This document shows, piece by piece, positions 1-9,267 of a stretch of DNA of 48,231 nt. This DNA comes from Streptomyces sp. Tue6028 (lineage in GTDB: Bacteria; Actinomycetota; Actinomycetes; Streptomycetales; Streptomycetaceae): the NCBI RefSeq assembly GCF_002300165.1, contig NZ_MLCE01000037.1:1-48231 (forward strand). Direction: 5' to 3'. The notes below the pieces were generated by a model, which saw only the letters and a program-made list of their open reading frames with translations, made no database searches and was not told the origin of the DNA. The translations under genes were made by a program, and so were the position numbers. Position 1 is the first letter of the stretch; every line of letters starts with the position of its first letter.

Positions 1-48
1 CCCCACCTACGGCACCGGCCGGAGCCGCCGCTCCGCACGACGCATCGG

Positions 49-1923
49 TCAGCGCGCCACCCGGACGGGACGGTCGCCGGACACACGCGACCACCAGACC
101 CCTTCGCCGTGCGTCAGCCCCGGGAGCCGCACTTCGACGTCCCGCACCTTGCCGGCGGGCAGCTCACCCGTGACCAGCCACGAGGTGCGGCCGCCGGTCG
201 TGGCCCCGAACTCCGCCCCGCACGCCGCCAGATGGGCCGTCACCGCGGCCAGGGCGTCGAGCGGGATCTCCACCTCGAAGGCGTGGTACGGCTCGTACAC
301 ACGGGTCCCCGCACGTTCCAGGGCCCGGTGCAGCACGACAGAGGTCAGCCCGCGGAAGTCGGCCGCCGTGCTGATCGGCGCCGCGAACCCGGAGCGGACG
401 AGCGTGACCCGGTAGTCCGTCACCGGCCGGCCGCGCGGGCCGCTCAGCAGCGTGGCGTGCACCGTGTCCTCGATCGCCTGGTGGAACGCCCGGGGCAGCG
501 CGCCGAGTTCGGTCTCGTACGTGAAGACTCCGCCGGAGCCACGCGGTCCCGGTTCGACCCGCAGTCCGATCGTCGCCCAGTACCCGACGTGCCCGTGCCG
601 CTGGATCTCCTCGCACGCCTCACCGGTGCCCACCGGGCGCTCCAGCAGCCGCACCCGGCTCGGCTCGAAGTCGGCCTCGATGCCGAAGTCCTGTGCGAGC
701 GTGGCCGCGAGAACCTCCTTCTGGACCTCCCCGTACAGCAGCAGCGCGGTGCTGCCGGACGCGGCGGGCCCGGCGTGCAGCAGCGGGTCCTGGTCGGCGA
801 GGGCCAGCAGCGCGGCGCGCAGTGCGGCGGCCTGCTCCGGACACCTGGCCCTGACCAGCGTCTCCAGGGTCGGGGCGGCGAACTGTTGCGCCCGGTCACC
901 GGACGGGCCGAGCCGGTCGCCGACGCGGAGCGCGCCCGCACCACGGAGCACCGCGATGTTCCCCGGGGTGAGCCGGTCGGCCTCCGGCCGTCCGACCACC
1001 TGCATGCCCAGCGCCCGGCCGGGCACTTGCGCGGTCCGGCCGTCCGACTCCCGCCGCCGGAACACGAGCCGCTGACGCTGCCTCACCTCTCCCTCGTACA
1101 GGCGCAGCCAGGCCGTGCGGTCGCCTCCCGGCCCGGGCCGTACGGCGAACACCGTGCCGCGCGGCTCACCGGAGGAGGACGGCACCACGGTCGGGCCGGG
1201 GACCAGCCGGATCAGACGCGCGACCAGGTCCGCGACGCCCTGCCCGCCGATCGCCGAACCGAAGAGGACCGGATGGACCGAGCCGTCGGCGGTCCGCGCG
1301 GCGAGGGCCGCCTCCAGCTCGTCCGGGGTCGGCGGCGGACCGTCGACCAGCGCCGCCAGCACGCCGGGATCCACTTCGGCGAGCGCGCCGGCCGCGACGT
1401 CGTCGAGCGGCCGTGGCAGGACCCGGGCGTCCGGTGTGCCGAGCGCGCTGACGCGGCTGAGCGGGACCACGTACGGCGTGAGGAGCCGCCGTACGTCGTC
1501 GAGCAGCGTGCCTTCGCGCGCCCCCGCCCGGTCGATCTTGTTGACGAAGACCAGGGTGGGCAGGCCGAGCCGCCGCAGCGTCCTCATCAGGACGCGCGTC
1601 TGCGCCTGCACGCCCTCGACGGCGGAGAGCAGCAGCACCGCCCCGTCCAGGACCTCCAGGGCGCGCTCGACCTCGGCGATGAAGTCGGAATGTCCGGGGG
1701 TGTCGATCAGGTTGACCTGGACGTCCCCGGTGCGGAAGGCGGCGACGGCCGAGCGGATCGTGATCCCGCGCTGCCGCTCGATCGCCCCGTCGTCCGTACG
1801 GGTGTCACCGGCGTCGACGCTGCCGAGCCGGTCGATGGAGCCGCCGTCGAACAGCAGCCGCTCCGTGAGGCTGGTCTTACCCGCGTCGACGTGGGCCAGA
1901 ATTCCGATGTTCAGGGTGTGCAT
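49..1923 (-). CDS. otrA: TetM/OtrA-type ribosomal protection GTPase
   Basis: A 624-residue translational GTPase of the EF-G superfamily, of the class that binds the ribosome and ejects tetracycline. The N-terminus carries the P-loop AHVDAGKTS at residues 10-18, then RGITI, DTPGHSD and NKID, so all G motifs are intact. The C-terminal part contains APISTAADFR, which lines up with SPVSTPADFR in the TetM domain IV loop that enters the drug site; this separates it from ordinary EF-G. Length matches TetM/OtrA (about 640) and is shorter than EF-G (about 700). ATG start, with GAGGA about 11 bases upstream. It diverges from the PRPP synthetase/EF-Tu pair across about 250 bases. Whether it confers resistance or acts as a housekeeping paralogue cannot be told from sequence; such genes occur in many streptomycetes that make no tetracycline. 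Confidence 0.88.
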   Translation of the reverse strand: MHTLNIGILAHVDAGKTSLTERLLFDGGSIDRLGSVDAGDTRTDDGAIERQRGITIRSAVAAFRTGDVQVNLIDTPGHSDFIAEVERALEVLDGAVLLLSAVEGVQAQTRVLMRTLRRLGLPTLVFVNKIDRAGAREGTLLDDVRRLLTPYVVPLSRVSALGTPDARVLPRPLDDVAAGALAEVDPGVLAALVDGPPPTPDELEAALAARTADGSVHPVLFGSAIGGQGVADLVARLIRLVPGPTVVPSSSGEPRGTVFAVRPGPGGDRTAWLRLYEGEVRQRQRLVFRRRESDGRTAQVPGRALGMQVVGRPEADRLTPGNIAVLRGAGALRVGDRLGPSGDRAQQFAAPTLETLVRARCPEQAAALRAALLALADQDPLLHAGPAASGSTALLLYGEVQKEVLAATLAQDFGIEADFEPSRVRLLERPVGTGEACEEIQRHGHVGYWATIGLRVEPGPRGSGGVFTYETELGALPRAFHQAIEDTVHATLLSGPRGRPVTDYRVTLVRSGFAAPISTAADFRGLTSVVLHRALERAGTRVYEPYHAFEVEIPLDALAAVTAHLAACGAEFGATTGGRTSWLVTGELPAGKVRDVEVRLPGLTHGEGVWWSRVSGDRPVRVAR

Positions 1924-2072
1924 GCGTGGTCGAGTCCTCGGGAACAGTCGTCCGGTGGGGGCGCTGAGGTGTTCCGAGGAATCGGCGCATGTCGTTCTCT
2001 CTCCTGGGGGCGGGTGGCTCTGACGCCGTCATCATGGCGCGGTCCGGGCGGTCGTCCGCAACCGAATTTGGC

Positions 2073-2090
2073 CCCGGTCGAGTGACCGGG
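2073..2090. promoter_or_regulatory. 7-bp inverted repeat between otrA-like gene and prs
   Basis: CCCGGTC and GACCGGG pair perfectly around the 4-base loop GAGT in the divergent intergenic region (1924-2175). It could be an RNA hairpin in the leader of the PRPP synthetase gene or a protein site. No convincing -35/-10 pair was assigned; a TAGCAT at 2101-2106 is a possible -10. Confidence 0.3.
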
Positions 2091-2175
2091 AGGTCCCCAG
2101 TAGCATGAAACACGCACCCCGGGCCGATCTTGCCGCACGGCGCCACGGCCCGGTTCGATCATGCGAGGAGCGGTC

Positions 2176-3129
2176 GTGCGTGACATCGCCGTGTTCAGCG
2201 GTAGTGCCCATCCCGAGCTGGCCGCGGAGGTCTGCGCCCATCTCGGTGTCCCCCTCAGCCCGACCCGCGTCAGCCGGTTCGCCAACGACTGCCTGGAGGT
2301 CCAGCTCCAGGCGAACTGCCGTGAGCGTGACGTCTTCCTCGTGCAGCCGCTGGTCTCGCCGGTGCAGGAGCACCTCGTCGAGCTGCTGATGATGTGCGAC
2401 GCGGCGCGGGGCGCGTCGGCGGGCCGGATCACCGTGGTCATGCCGCACTACTCGTACGCCCGCTCGGACAAGAAGGACATGCCCCGGATCTCCATGGGCG
2501 GGCGGCTCGTGGCGGACCTGCTGGTGGCGGCGGGGGCGAGCCGGGTCCTCGCGATGACGCTGCACTCCCCGCAGGTGCACGGCTTCTTCTCGGTCCCGGT
2601 GGACCATCTGCACGCCCTGCGCGAGCTGGCGGCGCACTTCCGCGGCCTCGACATGTCGCGTACGACCGTGGTGTCGCCGGACCTGGGCAACGCCAAGGAG
2701 GCCGCGGCGTTCGCGCGGCTGCTCGGGGCGCAGGTGGCCGCCGGTGCCAAGCAGCGGTTCGCCGACGACCGCGTGCGCATCAGTTCCGTCATCGGAGAGA
2801 TCGCCGGACGCGATGTGATCGTGCTGGACGACGAGATCGCCAAGGGCAGCACCGTCCTCGAACTCCTGGACAGGCTGCGGGAACTGGGCCCCCGGTCGAT
2901 CCGGGTCGCCTGCACCCACGGGCTGTTCGCGGCCGGCGCGCTCAAGCGGCTCAGCGAGCAGAGCGACGTCCTGGAGATCGTGTGCACGAACACCGTTCCG
3001 GTCCCGGTCGAGGAGCACACCGAGAAGCTCCGCGTCCTGTCGATCGCGCCGGCGCTCGCCGAGGCGGTACGGCGCATTCACAACGGTGAGTCCGTCAGCG
3101 CCCTGTTCGACGCGCCCCAGAGCGAATAG
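2176..3129 (+). CDS. prs: Divergent ribose-phosphate pyrophosphokinase (PRPP synthetase)
   Basis: A 317-residue enzyme that would transfer pyrophosphate from ATP to ribose 5-phosphate, giving PRPP for nucleotide, His and Trp synthesis. Family landmarks are PHYSYARSDKKD (usual PYYGYARQDRK), LHSPQVHGFF (usual LHAPQIQGFF), and a PRPP-binding loop VIVLDDEIAKGST instead of the common DDxIDTGGT. The substitutions suggest a paralogue rather than the housekeeping copy. The start is set at GTG 2176 because GAGGAG at 2165-2170 sits 5 bases before it; an upstream in-frame ATG at 2161 lies before the ribosome binding site. It is followed after 114 bases by an EF-Tu gene on the same strand, so the two may be co-transcribed. 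Activity is inferred from family only. Confidence 0.85.
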   Translation: MRDIAVFSGSAHPELAAEVCAHLGVPLSPTRVSRFANDCLEVQLQANCRERDVFLVQPLVSPVQEHLVELLMMCDAARGASAGRITVVMPHYSYARSDKKDMPRISMGGRLVADLLVAAGASRVLAMTLHSPQVHGFFSVPVDHLHALRELAAHFRGLDMSRTTVVSPDLGNAKEAAAFARLLGAQVAAGAKQRFADDRVRISSVIGEIAGRDVIVLDDEIAKGSTVLELLDRLRELGPRSIRVACTHGLFAAGALKRLSEQSDVLEIVCTNTVPVPVEEHTEKLRVLSIAPALAEAVRRIHNGESVSALFDAPQSE

Positions 3130-3243
3130 ACAGGAAGGAGCGGAACTTCCCGCCCGTCCGCAGGGCCGGGGAAGCGGCCTGGTGCCCGGCCGGGAAGCCG
3201 CGAGCAACGCTCGGCGTCACCCAGGTGATCAGGAGGGCTCGCA

Positions 3244-4417
<1,174 letters not shown>

Positions 4418-4437
<20 letters not shown>

Positions 4438-4798
4438 CCTCCGGGCGGCTGAACGCCTCGTCGAGGGACGCGGAGGGCGGCAGCAGGCGTGCGAGACCGG
4501 TCGCCCGCAGGACGCGTAGCGTCAGCGGCTGGGTGCAGACGAGGTGCAGCCGCCCGCCGCGGTCGAGGACGCGCCGCCTGGCGCGGTACAGCAGGCGCAG
4601 GCCCGAGCAGTCGAAGAAGTCGGCGGGCCGCAGGTCGATGACGACCTGCGGTGCCGGGCCGCCGGTGACGGCGTCCAGGGCCGGGGTGATCTCCAGCGCC
4701 GCGAGGATGTCGATCTCCCCGTGGAACTCCAGGACGACATGCCCGCGGTCCTGGTGGATACGCAGATGCCGGGTCGGGGGTGCGGGGTCGTGCGGCAC
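4418..4798 (-). CDS. STAS-domain anti-sigma factor antagonist
   Basis: A 126-residue single STAS domain protein of the SpoIIAA/BldG type, which binds an anti-sigma kinase and is inactivated by phosphorylation. The key site is FFDCSGLRLL, where Ser in DCSGL is the expected phospho-acceptor; the preceding VVIDLRPADF is the standard central strand. No kinase partner is adjacent; the nearest candidate is the partial HATPase-like gene at the far end of the window. The 3' end overlaps the convergent EF-Tu gene by 20 bases, so the two transcripts would be antisense at their ends. No strong ribosome binding site was seen before the ATG, so the exact start is less certain than the family call. Confidence 0.8.
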
Positions 4799-4912
4799 GA
4801 AGACATCACCTCCAACCGGCAGCCGGCCCGCTGCCGAAGGCAGGGGCCAGTGAGACCGGGAGCCGGGCGACGACGTCCGGCGCGTGAGGACACGCTGCCG
4901 GGCCGCCGGTGG

Positions 4913-4985
4913 TTGCAGAGCTCTTCCTTGCTCTGCAAGTTACCCCCGATGGAGTGAATTCCAGCATGTTCGATTGACATATGTC
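4913..4985. promoter_or_regulatory. Inverted repeat and palindrome upstream of STAS gene
   Basis: The 357-base gap 4799-5155 contains no credible gene. It is the most AT-rich stretch nearby and holds a perfect 9-bp inverted repeat (TTGCAGAGC 4913-4921, GCTCTGCAA 4930-4938, 8-base loop) and a perfect 10-bp palindrome GACATATGTC at 4976-4985. They are well placed to be regulator sites or a leader hairpin for the STAS gene transcribed leftward. The hairpin has no T-run and lies 115 bases before the start, so an operator or attenuator is as likely as a terminator. Confidence 0.4.
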
Positions 4986-5155
4986 TTCGATTTAATCGGC
5001 GAGTTGCGCCGCGGACGCGTGGTGTGGGAGGCCGGCGCGACTCCGTCCGTCCCTCGCACCACGGTCCCCAAGTCGCCCTGAACGCACGGATGTTGACGCC
5101 GGAGAGGCTGGTCACGGGCGCGACGCGTTTCCGTGACCAGCTCGCCCGGCCTGGG

Positions 5156-6106
5156 TCAGGCGACGACGAGCACCAGCTTCCCCGCCGTCCGTCCGGTGTC
5201 GCCGAGAGCGTGCGCCTTGGCGGCGTCGGCCAGCGGGAAGGTCTCGGCGACCGAGGCGCGCAGCGTGCCCGCCTCCACCAGCTCCGCGATCGCCTTCATC
5301 CCGGCGTGGTCGGCGTCGACGAGCATCTCGGTCGCGCGCACCCCGGCCTTCTCGGCCTGGGCCGGGAGCTCCTTCGAGCCCCGCGGCAGGATCGTCACCA
5401 GGATTCCGCCCTTGCGCAGCGTGCGCAGCGAACGCTGCACGTAGTCGCCGCCGACGGTGTCCAGTACGACGTCGACGTCCCGGACCGCCTCGGCGAAGTC
5501 GGTGTCCCGGTAGTCGATCAGCTCGTCCGCGCCCAGGCCCCGCACGAAGTCGTGCTTGCCCGCGCTCGCGGTGCCGATCACGTACGCGCCGCGCGCCTTG
5601 GCGACCTGCACGGCCACGTGTCCCACGCCACCGGCGGCGGCGTGGATCAGCACCCGCTGTCCGGGCCGCACGTCCGCCGTCTCCACCAGTGCCTGCCACG
5701 CGGTCAGGGACACCAGCGGGAGCGCGCCCGCCTGGACGTGGTCGACGCCGGCCGGCTTGTGCGCGAAGGTGTGGGCCGGCGCGGTCACGTACTCGGCGTG
5801 CGAGCCGTGGCCCCACGGGTAGGACAGCATGCCGAAGACCTCGTCCCCCGGCTTGAAGAGGGCGACGCCGATGCCGGTCGCCTCGACGACGCCGGAGACG
5901 TCCCAGCCGAGGACGAACGGCGGCTCGCCGAGGAAGCCGCCCGTGGCGCGGTGCTTCCAGTCGGTCGGGTTGACGCCGGCGGCGTGCACCCGGACCAGTA
6001 CCTCGTTGGCGCGGGGCTCGGGGCGCTCCACCCGTACTTCCTTCAGGACATCGGGGCCGCCGAGGACGTCCTGGCTGATGGCTCGCATCGTCTTCACAGT
6101 GCTCAT
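5156..6106 (-). CDS. NADP-dependent medium-chain reductase (quinone oxidoreductase type)
   Basis: A 316-residue zinc-independent medium-chain dehydrogenase/reductase. The N-terminal GroES-like fold carries GVNPTDWKHR and GWDVSGVVE, and the nucleotide-binding fold carries the AAAGGVGHVAVQ loop, typical of NADPH-dependent quinone/enone reductases. No zinc-site cysteines are seen. It diverges from a GlxA-type regulator across 71 bases that contain an 11-bp inverted repeat, so it is the likely target of that regulator. A second in-frame ATG at 6088 (MRAISQDV) matches the usual family start MRAI and is a possible alternative. Confidence 0.88.
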   Translation of the reverse strand: MSTVKTMRAISQDVLGGPDVLKEVRVERPEPRANEVLVRVHAAGVNPTDWKHRATGGFLGEPPFVLGWDVSGVVEATGIGVALFKPGDEVFGMLSYPWGHGSHAEYVTAPAHTFAHKPAGVDHVQAGALPLVSLTAWQALVETADVRPGQRVLIHAAAGGVGHVAVQVAKARGAYVIGTASAGKHDFVRGLGADELIDYRDTDFAEAVRDVDVVLDTVGGDYVQRSLRTLRKGGILVTILPRGSKELPAQAEKAGVRATEMLVDADHAGMKAIAELVEAGTLRASVAETFPLADAAKAHALGDTGRTAGKLVLVVA

Positions 6107-6142
6107 GGTGTCCCAGCGTGCCGGGGTCGGCGCGGCAGGAAA

Positions 6143-6179
6143 ATGGCACGATTGCCAATCATCGATAGAATCGTGCCAT
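6143..6179 (+). promoter_or_regulatory. 11-bp inverted repeat overlapping a leaderless-type promoter
   Basis: ATGGCACGATT (6143-6153) and AATCGTGCCAT (6169-6179) are perfect inverted repeats 15 bases apart. The left arm covers a weak -35 (ATGGCA), the right arm covers a -10 TAGAAT (6166-6171) and the ATG at 6178. The 17-base spacing between hexamers and the 6 bases from -10 to ATG fit a leaderless transcript. A smaller palindrome GATTGCCAATC lies inside at 6150-6160. Binding here would block the regulator gene and probably the divergent reductase. Confidence 0.55.
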
Positions 6180-7245
6180 GGCAGTGGAGCGACACCGTGG
6201 CGAGCCGGACCTCGCCGTACAGCAGGACGACCGTGCCGGACGCGCTGAGGGCACGGGACACCGGCGACGACGGGCCGGAAGCCGGCGAGGACGGGCCGAG
6301 GGCCGTACGGAGCGGGTGGTCGTCCTCGCCCTCGACGGCGTCTACCCCTTCGAGCTGGGCATCCCCAGCCGGATCTTCGGCGCCGCGGACGGCCGGTACG
6401 AGGTGCTGACCTGCACCGTCGACGGACAGCCGGTCCGCACCAACGCCGATTTCTCGGTCACCGTCGACCACGGACCCGAGGTGCTGCGCACGGCCGACAC
6501 GGTGGTGATCCCCGCCATCAGCCCGGCGTTCGTCACCGCGTCGCTCTCCGACGAGGTGGCCGCCGCGCTCGCCCTCATCGGGCCGGACACCCGCATCGTG
6601 TCGATCTGCACGGGCGCCTTCGTGCTGGCCGCGGCCGGACTGCTCGAAGGGCGGCGGGCGACCACCCACTGGCAGCTGGTCGACCGGTTCCGCGAGATGT
6701 TCCCGCACGTCCCGCTGGACCCGGACGTGCTCTTCGTCGACGACGGCACCGTCCTCACCTCGGCGGGCGCCGCCTCCGGCATCGACGCCTGCCTGCACGT
6801 CCTGCGCGAGGACCACGGCAGCGAGCTGGCCAACAAGGTCGCCCGGTGCTGCGTGGTGCCTCCCCTGCGGGAGGGCGGCCAGGCCCAGTACATCGAGCAG
6901 CCCGTGCCGGACCCGGCCGCGACGAGCACCGCCGCCACCCGTGCGTGGGCCCTGACCCGCCTCGGCGACGCGCTGACCCTCACCGAACTCGCCGAGCACG
7001 CCCGGATGAGCCGGCGCACCTTCGCCCGCCGCTTCGACGACGAGGTGGGCATGAGCCCGGGCCGCTGGCTCATCCAGCAGCGCGTGGCCCGCGCCCGCCG
7101 GCTGCTGGAGTCGAGCGACCTCTCGGTGGACCGGATCGCCGGCGAGGTCGGCTTCGCGACGGCCGCCTCGCTGCGTCAGCACCTGCACGTGGCCATCGGC
7201 GTCTCGCCCCAGGCGTACCGGCGCACCTTCCAGGCGACCCGATAG
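6178..7245 (+). CDS. GlxA-family regulator (DJ-1/PfpI domain plus AraC HTH)
   Basis: A 355-residue protein with a glutamine-amidotransferase-like DJ-1/PfpI domain (about residues 47-215) followed by a two-helix-turn-helix AraC DNA-binding domain (about 250-350, ending SPQAYRRTF). The elbow motif IVSICTGAFVLA keeps the cysteine at the class I amidotransferase position, though such regulators are usually non-catalytic sensors. The first 45 residues are Arg/Gly-rich and unlike the family. Either translation starts at ATG 6178, which fits a leaderless mRNA, or further in, for instance GTG 6316, which lacks a well-spaced ribosome binding site. The adjacent reductase is the likely target. Confidence 0.85.
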   Translation: MAVERHRGEPDLAVQQDDRAGRAEGTGHRRRRAGSRRGRAEGRTERVVVLALDGVYPFELGIPSRIFGAADGRYEVLTCTVDGQPVRTNADFSVTVDHGPEVLRTADTVVIPAISPAFVTASLSDEVAAALALIGPDTRIVSICTGAFVLAAAGLLEGRRATTHWQLVDRFREMFPHVPLDPDVLFVDDGTVLTSAGAASGIDACLHVLREDHGSELANKVARCCVVPPLREGGQAQYIEQPVPDPAATSTAATRAWALTRLGDALTLTELAEHARMSRRTFARRFDDEVGMSPGRWLIQQRVARARRLLESSDLSVDRIAGEVGFATAASLRQHLHVAIGVSPQAYRRTFQATR

Positions 7246-7320
7246 CTCCACCCTCTCGAACGAACCGCGCCTTTGCGGCGTCGAAGGAGGGAGACGGCAG
7301 CGGGAGGGCAAGGGGTGGGC

Positions 7321-8187
7321 ATGCGCAAGGGACTCGCGACGACGATGGTTCTGCTCGGTGCGGCCGCGGTGGGTTGCGGGGACGGGAACGGCGGCGGCCT
7401 CGTGGTCACCGGGACGCCGCCCGCCACGCCGTACACCGGTCCGCTGACCGTGCCCGTGAAGGAGACGGCCGGCGAGGACGACGGCGACGACAACCCTCGT
7501 GCGGTCCGGGCGCGGTCGGGTGCGGCCGGGCGTGCCCTGGAGTGCGACGCGGAGATCTACTCGGGTGGCGGCAGCGACCCGTGGAGCAGAGGCGACGGCG
7601 GCTCGACGCCCGAGGAGGGCCTGCGGGCGTTCTTCGACATGGAGCAGCCCGAACTGCCCGGGTCCGGCTACCGGATGGAGCGCAAGGAGAAGGGGCGGGC
7701 GCTGTTCTCGTACGACGTCGACGGCCGCACCAAGGTCGCCGTCGTCGTCGCGCTGGATCGCCCGCACCGCCCCGGCTGGGGTCCGGAGACCAGCGCGTCC
7801 TGCGACCCGGCCGAACTCCCCGCGAGCTTCACCGACTCGACCTGGTACGAGATCTGGACCGACCGCGCCGGCCGACGCGTCCCGGTCACGAAGGTGCACA
7901 GCTCCGTCGGTGCCGCGCACTGCGACTGGGAGAGCGCGCGCTTCCTGGCGATCGGCCGGGGCGAGGACGGCAGGCTCTACGCGCGCGATCCCGAAGGGGT
8001 CCTCGACGGCATGCTCACCTCCGCGTACGACCCGGACGGCACCATGCCGGCCGCCGCACGCGACACCGGCTATCGGTACCACGACTGGCAGTTGTGGCTG
8101 ACCGCCGGCCGGTCGAAGGCGTACGTCCGCACACCCGACGGGGTCGAGGTGTGGCCCGCGGTGAAGCAGGGCGTCGGCTGCAAGTGA
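7321..8187 (+). CDS. Secreted lipoprotein of unknown function
   Basis: A 288-residue protein beginning with MRKG, a hydrophobic stretch and AVGC, which fits a lipobox with Cys at residue 20; the mature part would be anchored to the outer face of the membrane. A Gly-rich and acidic linker (GDGNGGG, EDDGDD) follows, then a globular region with several cysteines (LECDAE, SASCDPA, AHCDWE, final GVGCK) that could form disulfides. Start at ATG 7321 is preferred because AGGGG at 7311-7315 precedes it and it gives a clean signal peptide. I do not recognise a named family. It shares its strand with the upstream regulator but has its own 75-base gap and ribosome binding site. Confidence 0.75.
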   Translation: MRKGLATTMVLLGAAAVGCGDGNGGGLVVTGTPPATPYTGPLTVPVKETAGEDDGDDNPRAVRARSGAAGRALECDAEIYSGGGSDPWSRGDGGSTPEEGLRAFFDMEQPELPGSGYRMERKEKGRALFSYDVDGRTKVAVVVALDRPHRPGWGPETSASCDPAELPASFTDSTWYEIWTDRAGRRVPVTKVHSSVGAAHCDWESARFLAIGRGEDGRLYARDPEGVLDGMLTSAYDPDGTMPAAARDTGYRYHDWQLWLTAGRSKAYVRTPDGVEVWPAVKQGVGCK

Positions 8188-8191
8188 GCCG

Positions 8192-8746
8192 TCAGCGACT
8201 GCGGTGCAGGGCGACCAGCAACTGCCAGACCTGGTGGGCGATCTCCTCGCCGGTGCCCTCCAGCAGCCCGTGCAGCCAGTCCGCCAGCACCCCCGCGAAG
8301 GTGGCCGCCACGGCGGACGCGACGAGCGGGGCGTCCGGGGCACCCACGAGGGTGCGTTCGGCAAGGCTGCGGGCCCGCAGGTCGCGGTGCAGCACGCTGC
8401 CGAGCGGGCCGCCGCCGCCCGGACTCAGCAGCGCACGGTACAGGGCGGCGTGCGGGGCGAGGTCGGCGAAGAACGCGAGCAGGGCAGGCGGCGCCGACAC
8501 CGGATCGGGCCGCCCGCGCCAGGCGTGCAAAGCCTCCACGGCGTCCCGTACGACATCGGCGCAGGCGTCGACGGCGAGCGCCTCCAGGTCCGCGTAGTGC
8601 ACGTAGAACGTCGCCCGGCCGACCCCGGCCCGGCGCACCAGCGCCGCGACGCCGACCTCCGTCAGCGGCCGCTCGGCGCACTCCTCCAGCAGCGCCCGGC
8701 GCAGTCTGGCGCGGGTCCGGGCGGCCCGCGGGTCGCCGGACGTCAC
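8192..8746 (-). CDS. TetR-family regulator coupled to DUF1304 gene
   Basis: A 184-residue TetR-type repressor. The N-terminal HTH reads LTEVGVAALVRRAGVGRATFYVHYADLEAL, a clear TetR signature, and the rest is an alpha-helical ligand domain. The start is placed at GTG 8746 because the region before it is the DUF1304 gene in another frame; the GTG overlaps that gene's TGA (GTGA), so translation is coupled. The pair therefore shares the promoter and the twin palindromes at 9136-9171, implying autoregulation. The ligand is unknown. Confidence 0.85.
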   Translation of the reverse strand: MTSGDPRAARTRARLRRALLEECAERPLTEVGVAALVRRAGVGRATFYVHYADLEALAVDACADVVRDAVEALHAWRGRPDPVSAPPALLAFFADLAPHAALYRALLSPGGGGPLGSVLHRDLRARSLAERTLVGAPDAPLVASAVAATFAGVLADWLHGLLEGTGEEIAHQVWQLLVALHRSR

Positions 8747-9105
8747 CGGGCGATCAGGACGGCGGCCAGGGCGAGTGCCCCCGGCAGGGCCTGGGCGAAG
8801 AGGATCCGGCGGTTCGCGGTGACCGCTCCGTACACGCCCGCGACCACGACGCACACCAGGAAGAAGACCTGGACGCGGAAGCCGGTCGGATAGTCCGCGA
8901 CGAGCCCCCACACCAGCCCCGCCGCCAGGAATCCGTTGTAGAGCCCCTGGTTGGCGGCCAGCGGTGCGGTGGCCCGGGCCATCTCGGGGTCGAACCCGTG
9001 CAGGCCCCGTCCCGGCGCGCGCTCCCACAGGAACATCTCCAGGACCAGGATGTACGCGTGCAGCGCGGCCACCAGCCCCACCAGCACGTTCGCGACCGTC
9101 TCCAT
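8743..9105 (-). CDS. DUF1304 small membrane protein
   Basis: A 120-residue integral membrane protein with four predicted helices (VLVGLVAALHAYILVLEMF; YNGFLAAGLVWGLVA; VFFLVCVVVAGVYGAV; LPGALALAAVLIA). The segments LHAYILVLEMFLW and APLAANQGLYNGFLAAGL are typical of DUF1304, a family of unknown function often controlled by its own TetR repressor. ATG 9105 follows GGAG about 9 bases upstream. It is the first gene of a two-gene operon with the TetR regulator. Confidence 0.88.
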   Translation of the reverse strand: METVANVLVGLVAALHAYILVLEMFLWERAPGRGLHGFDPEMARATAPLAANQGLYNGFLAAGLVWGLVADYPTGFRVQVFFLVCVVVAGVYGAVTANRRILFAQALPGALALAAVLIAR

Positions 9106-9135
9106 CGTCAGCAGGCTCCGTCGTCTCGTATTTCT

Positions 9136-9171
9136 TGGACAGCTGTCCACTATAGCTGGACAACCGTCCAG
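9136..9171. promoter_or_regulatory. Twin TetR operators around a -10 box
   Basis: TGGACAGCTGTCCA (9136-9149) is a perfect 14-bp palindrome. A second site CTGGACAACCGTCCAG (9156-9171) has perfect 6-bp arms. Both are TGGAC-N4-GTCCA and their centres are 21 bp apart, two helical turns, so two dimers would sit on the same DNA face. On the minus strand a TATAGT -10 (9149-9154) lies between them. This is the promoter of the DUF1304-TetR operon. Confidence 0.7.
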
Positions 9172-9267
9172 GAAGTATGCCGGGCAGGTCACACGACACC
9201 TCCGGTTGTGGCGTCCGCCCTCGGGGTAGCGATGCACGGGATTTCCGTTACCTGAGGGGGAGTTGAC

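Noticed and set aside
109..2085. A 658-codon open frame on the plus strand opposite the OtrA-like gene
   Set aside because: It is the complement of a clear GTPase gene. High GC leaves opposite frames open; the translation is Arg/Gly/Pro-rich with no family motif.
4940..4970. SigB-type promoter (GGGTAA box) for the STAS gene
   Set aside because: The -10-like GGGTAA has no correctly spaced GNNT partner, so the evidence is too weak.
4522..5115. A 197-codon minus-strand frame covering the gap before the STAS gene
   Set aside because: It overlaps the STAS gene in another frame and has no family similarity; the upstream part looks like promoter DNA.
8192..9199. A 335-residue TetR protein starting at 9199
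   Set aside because: The first 150 codons are DUF1304 DNA read in the wrong frame; GTG 8746 overlaps the DUF1304 stop and gives a normal TetR length.
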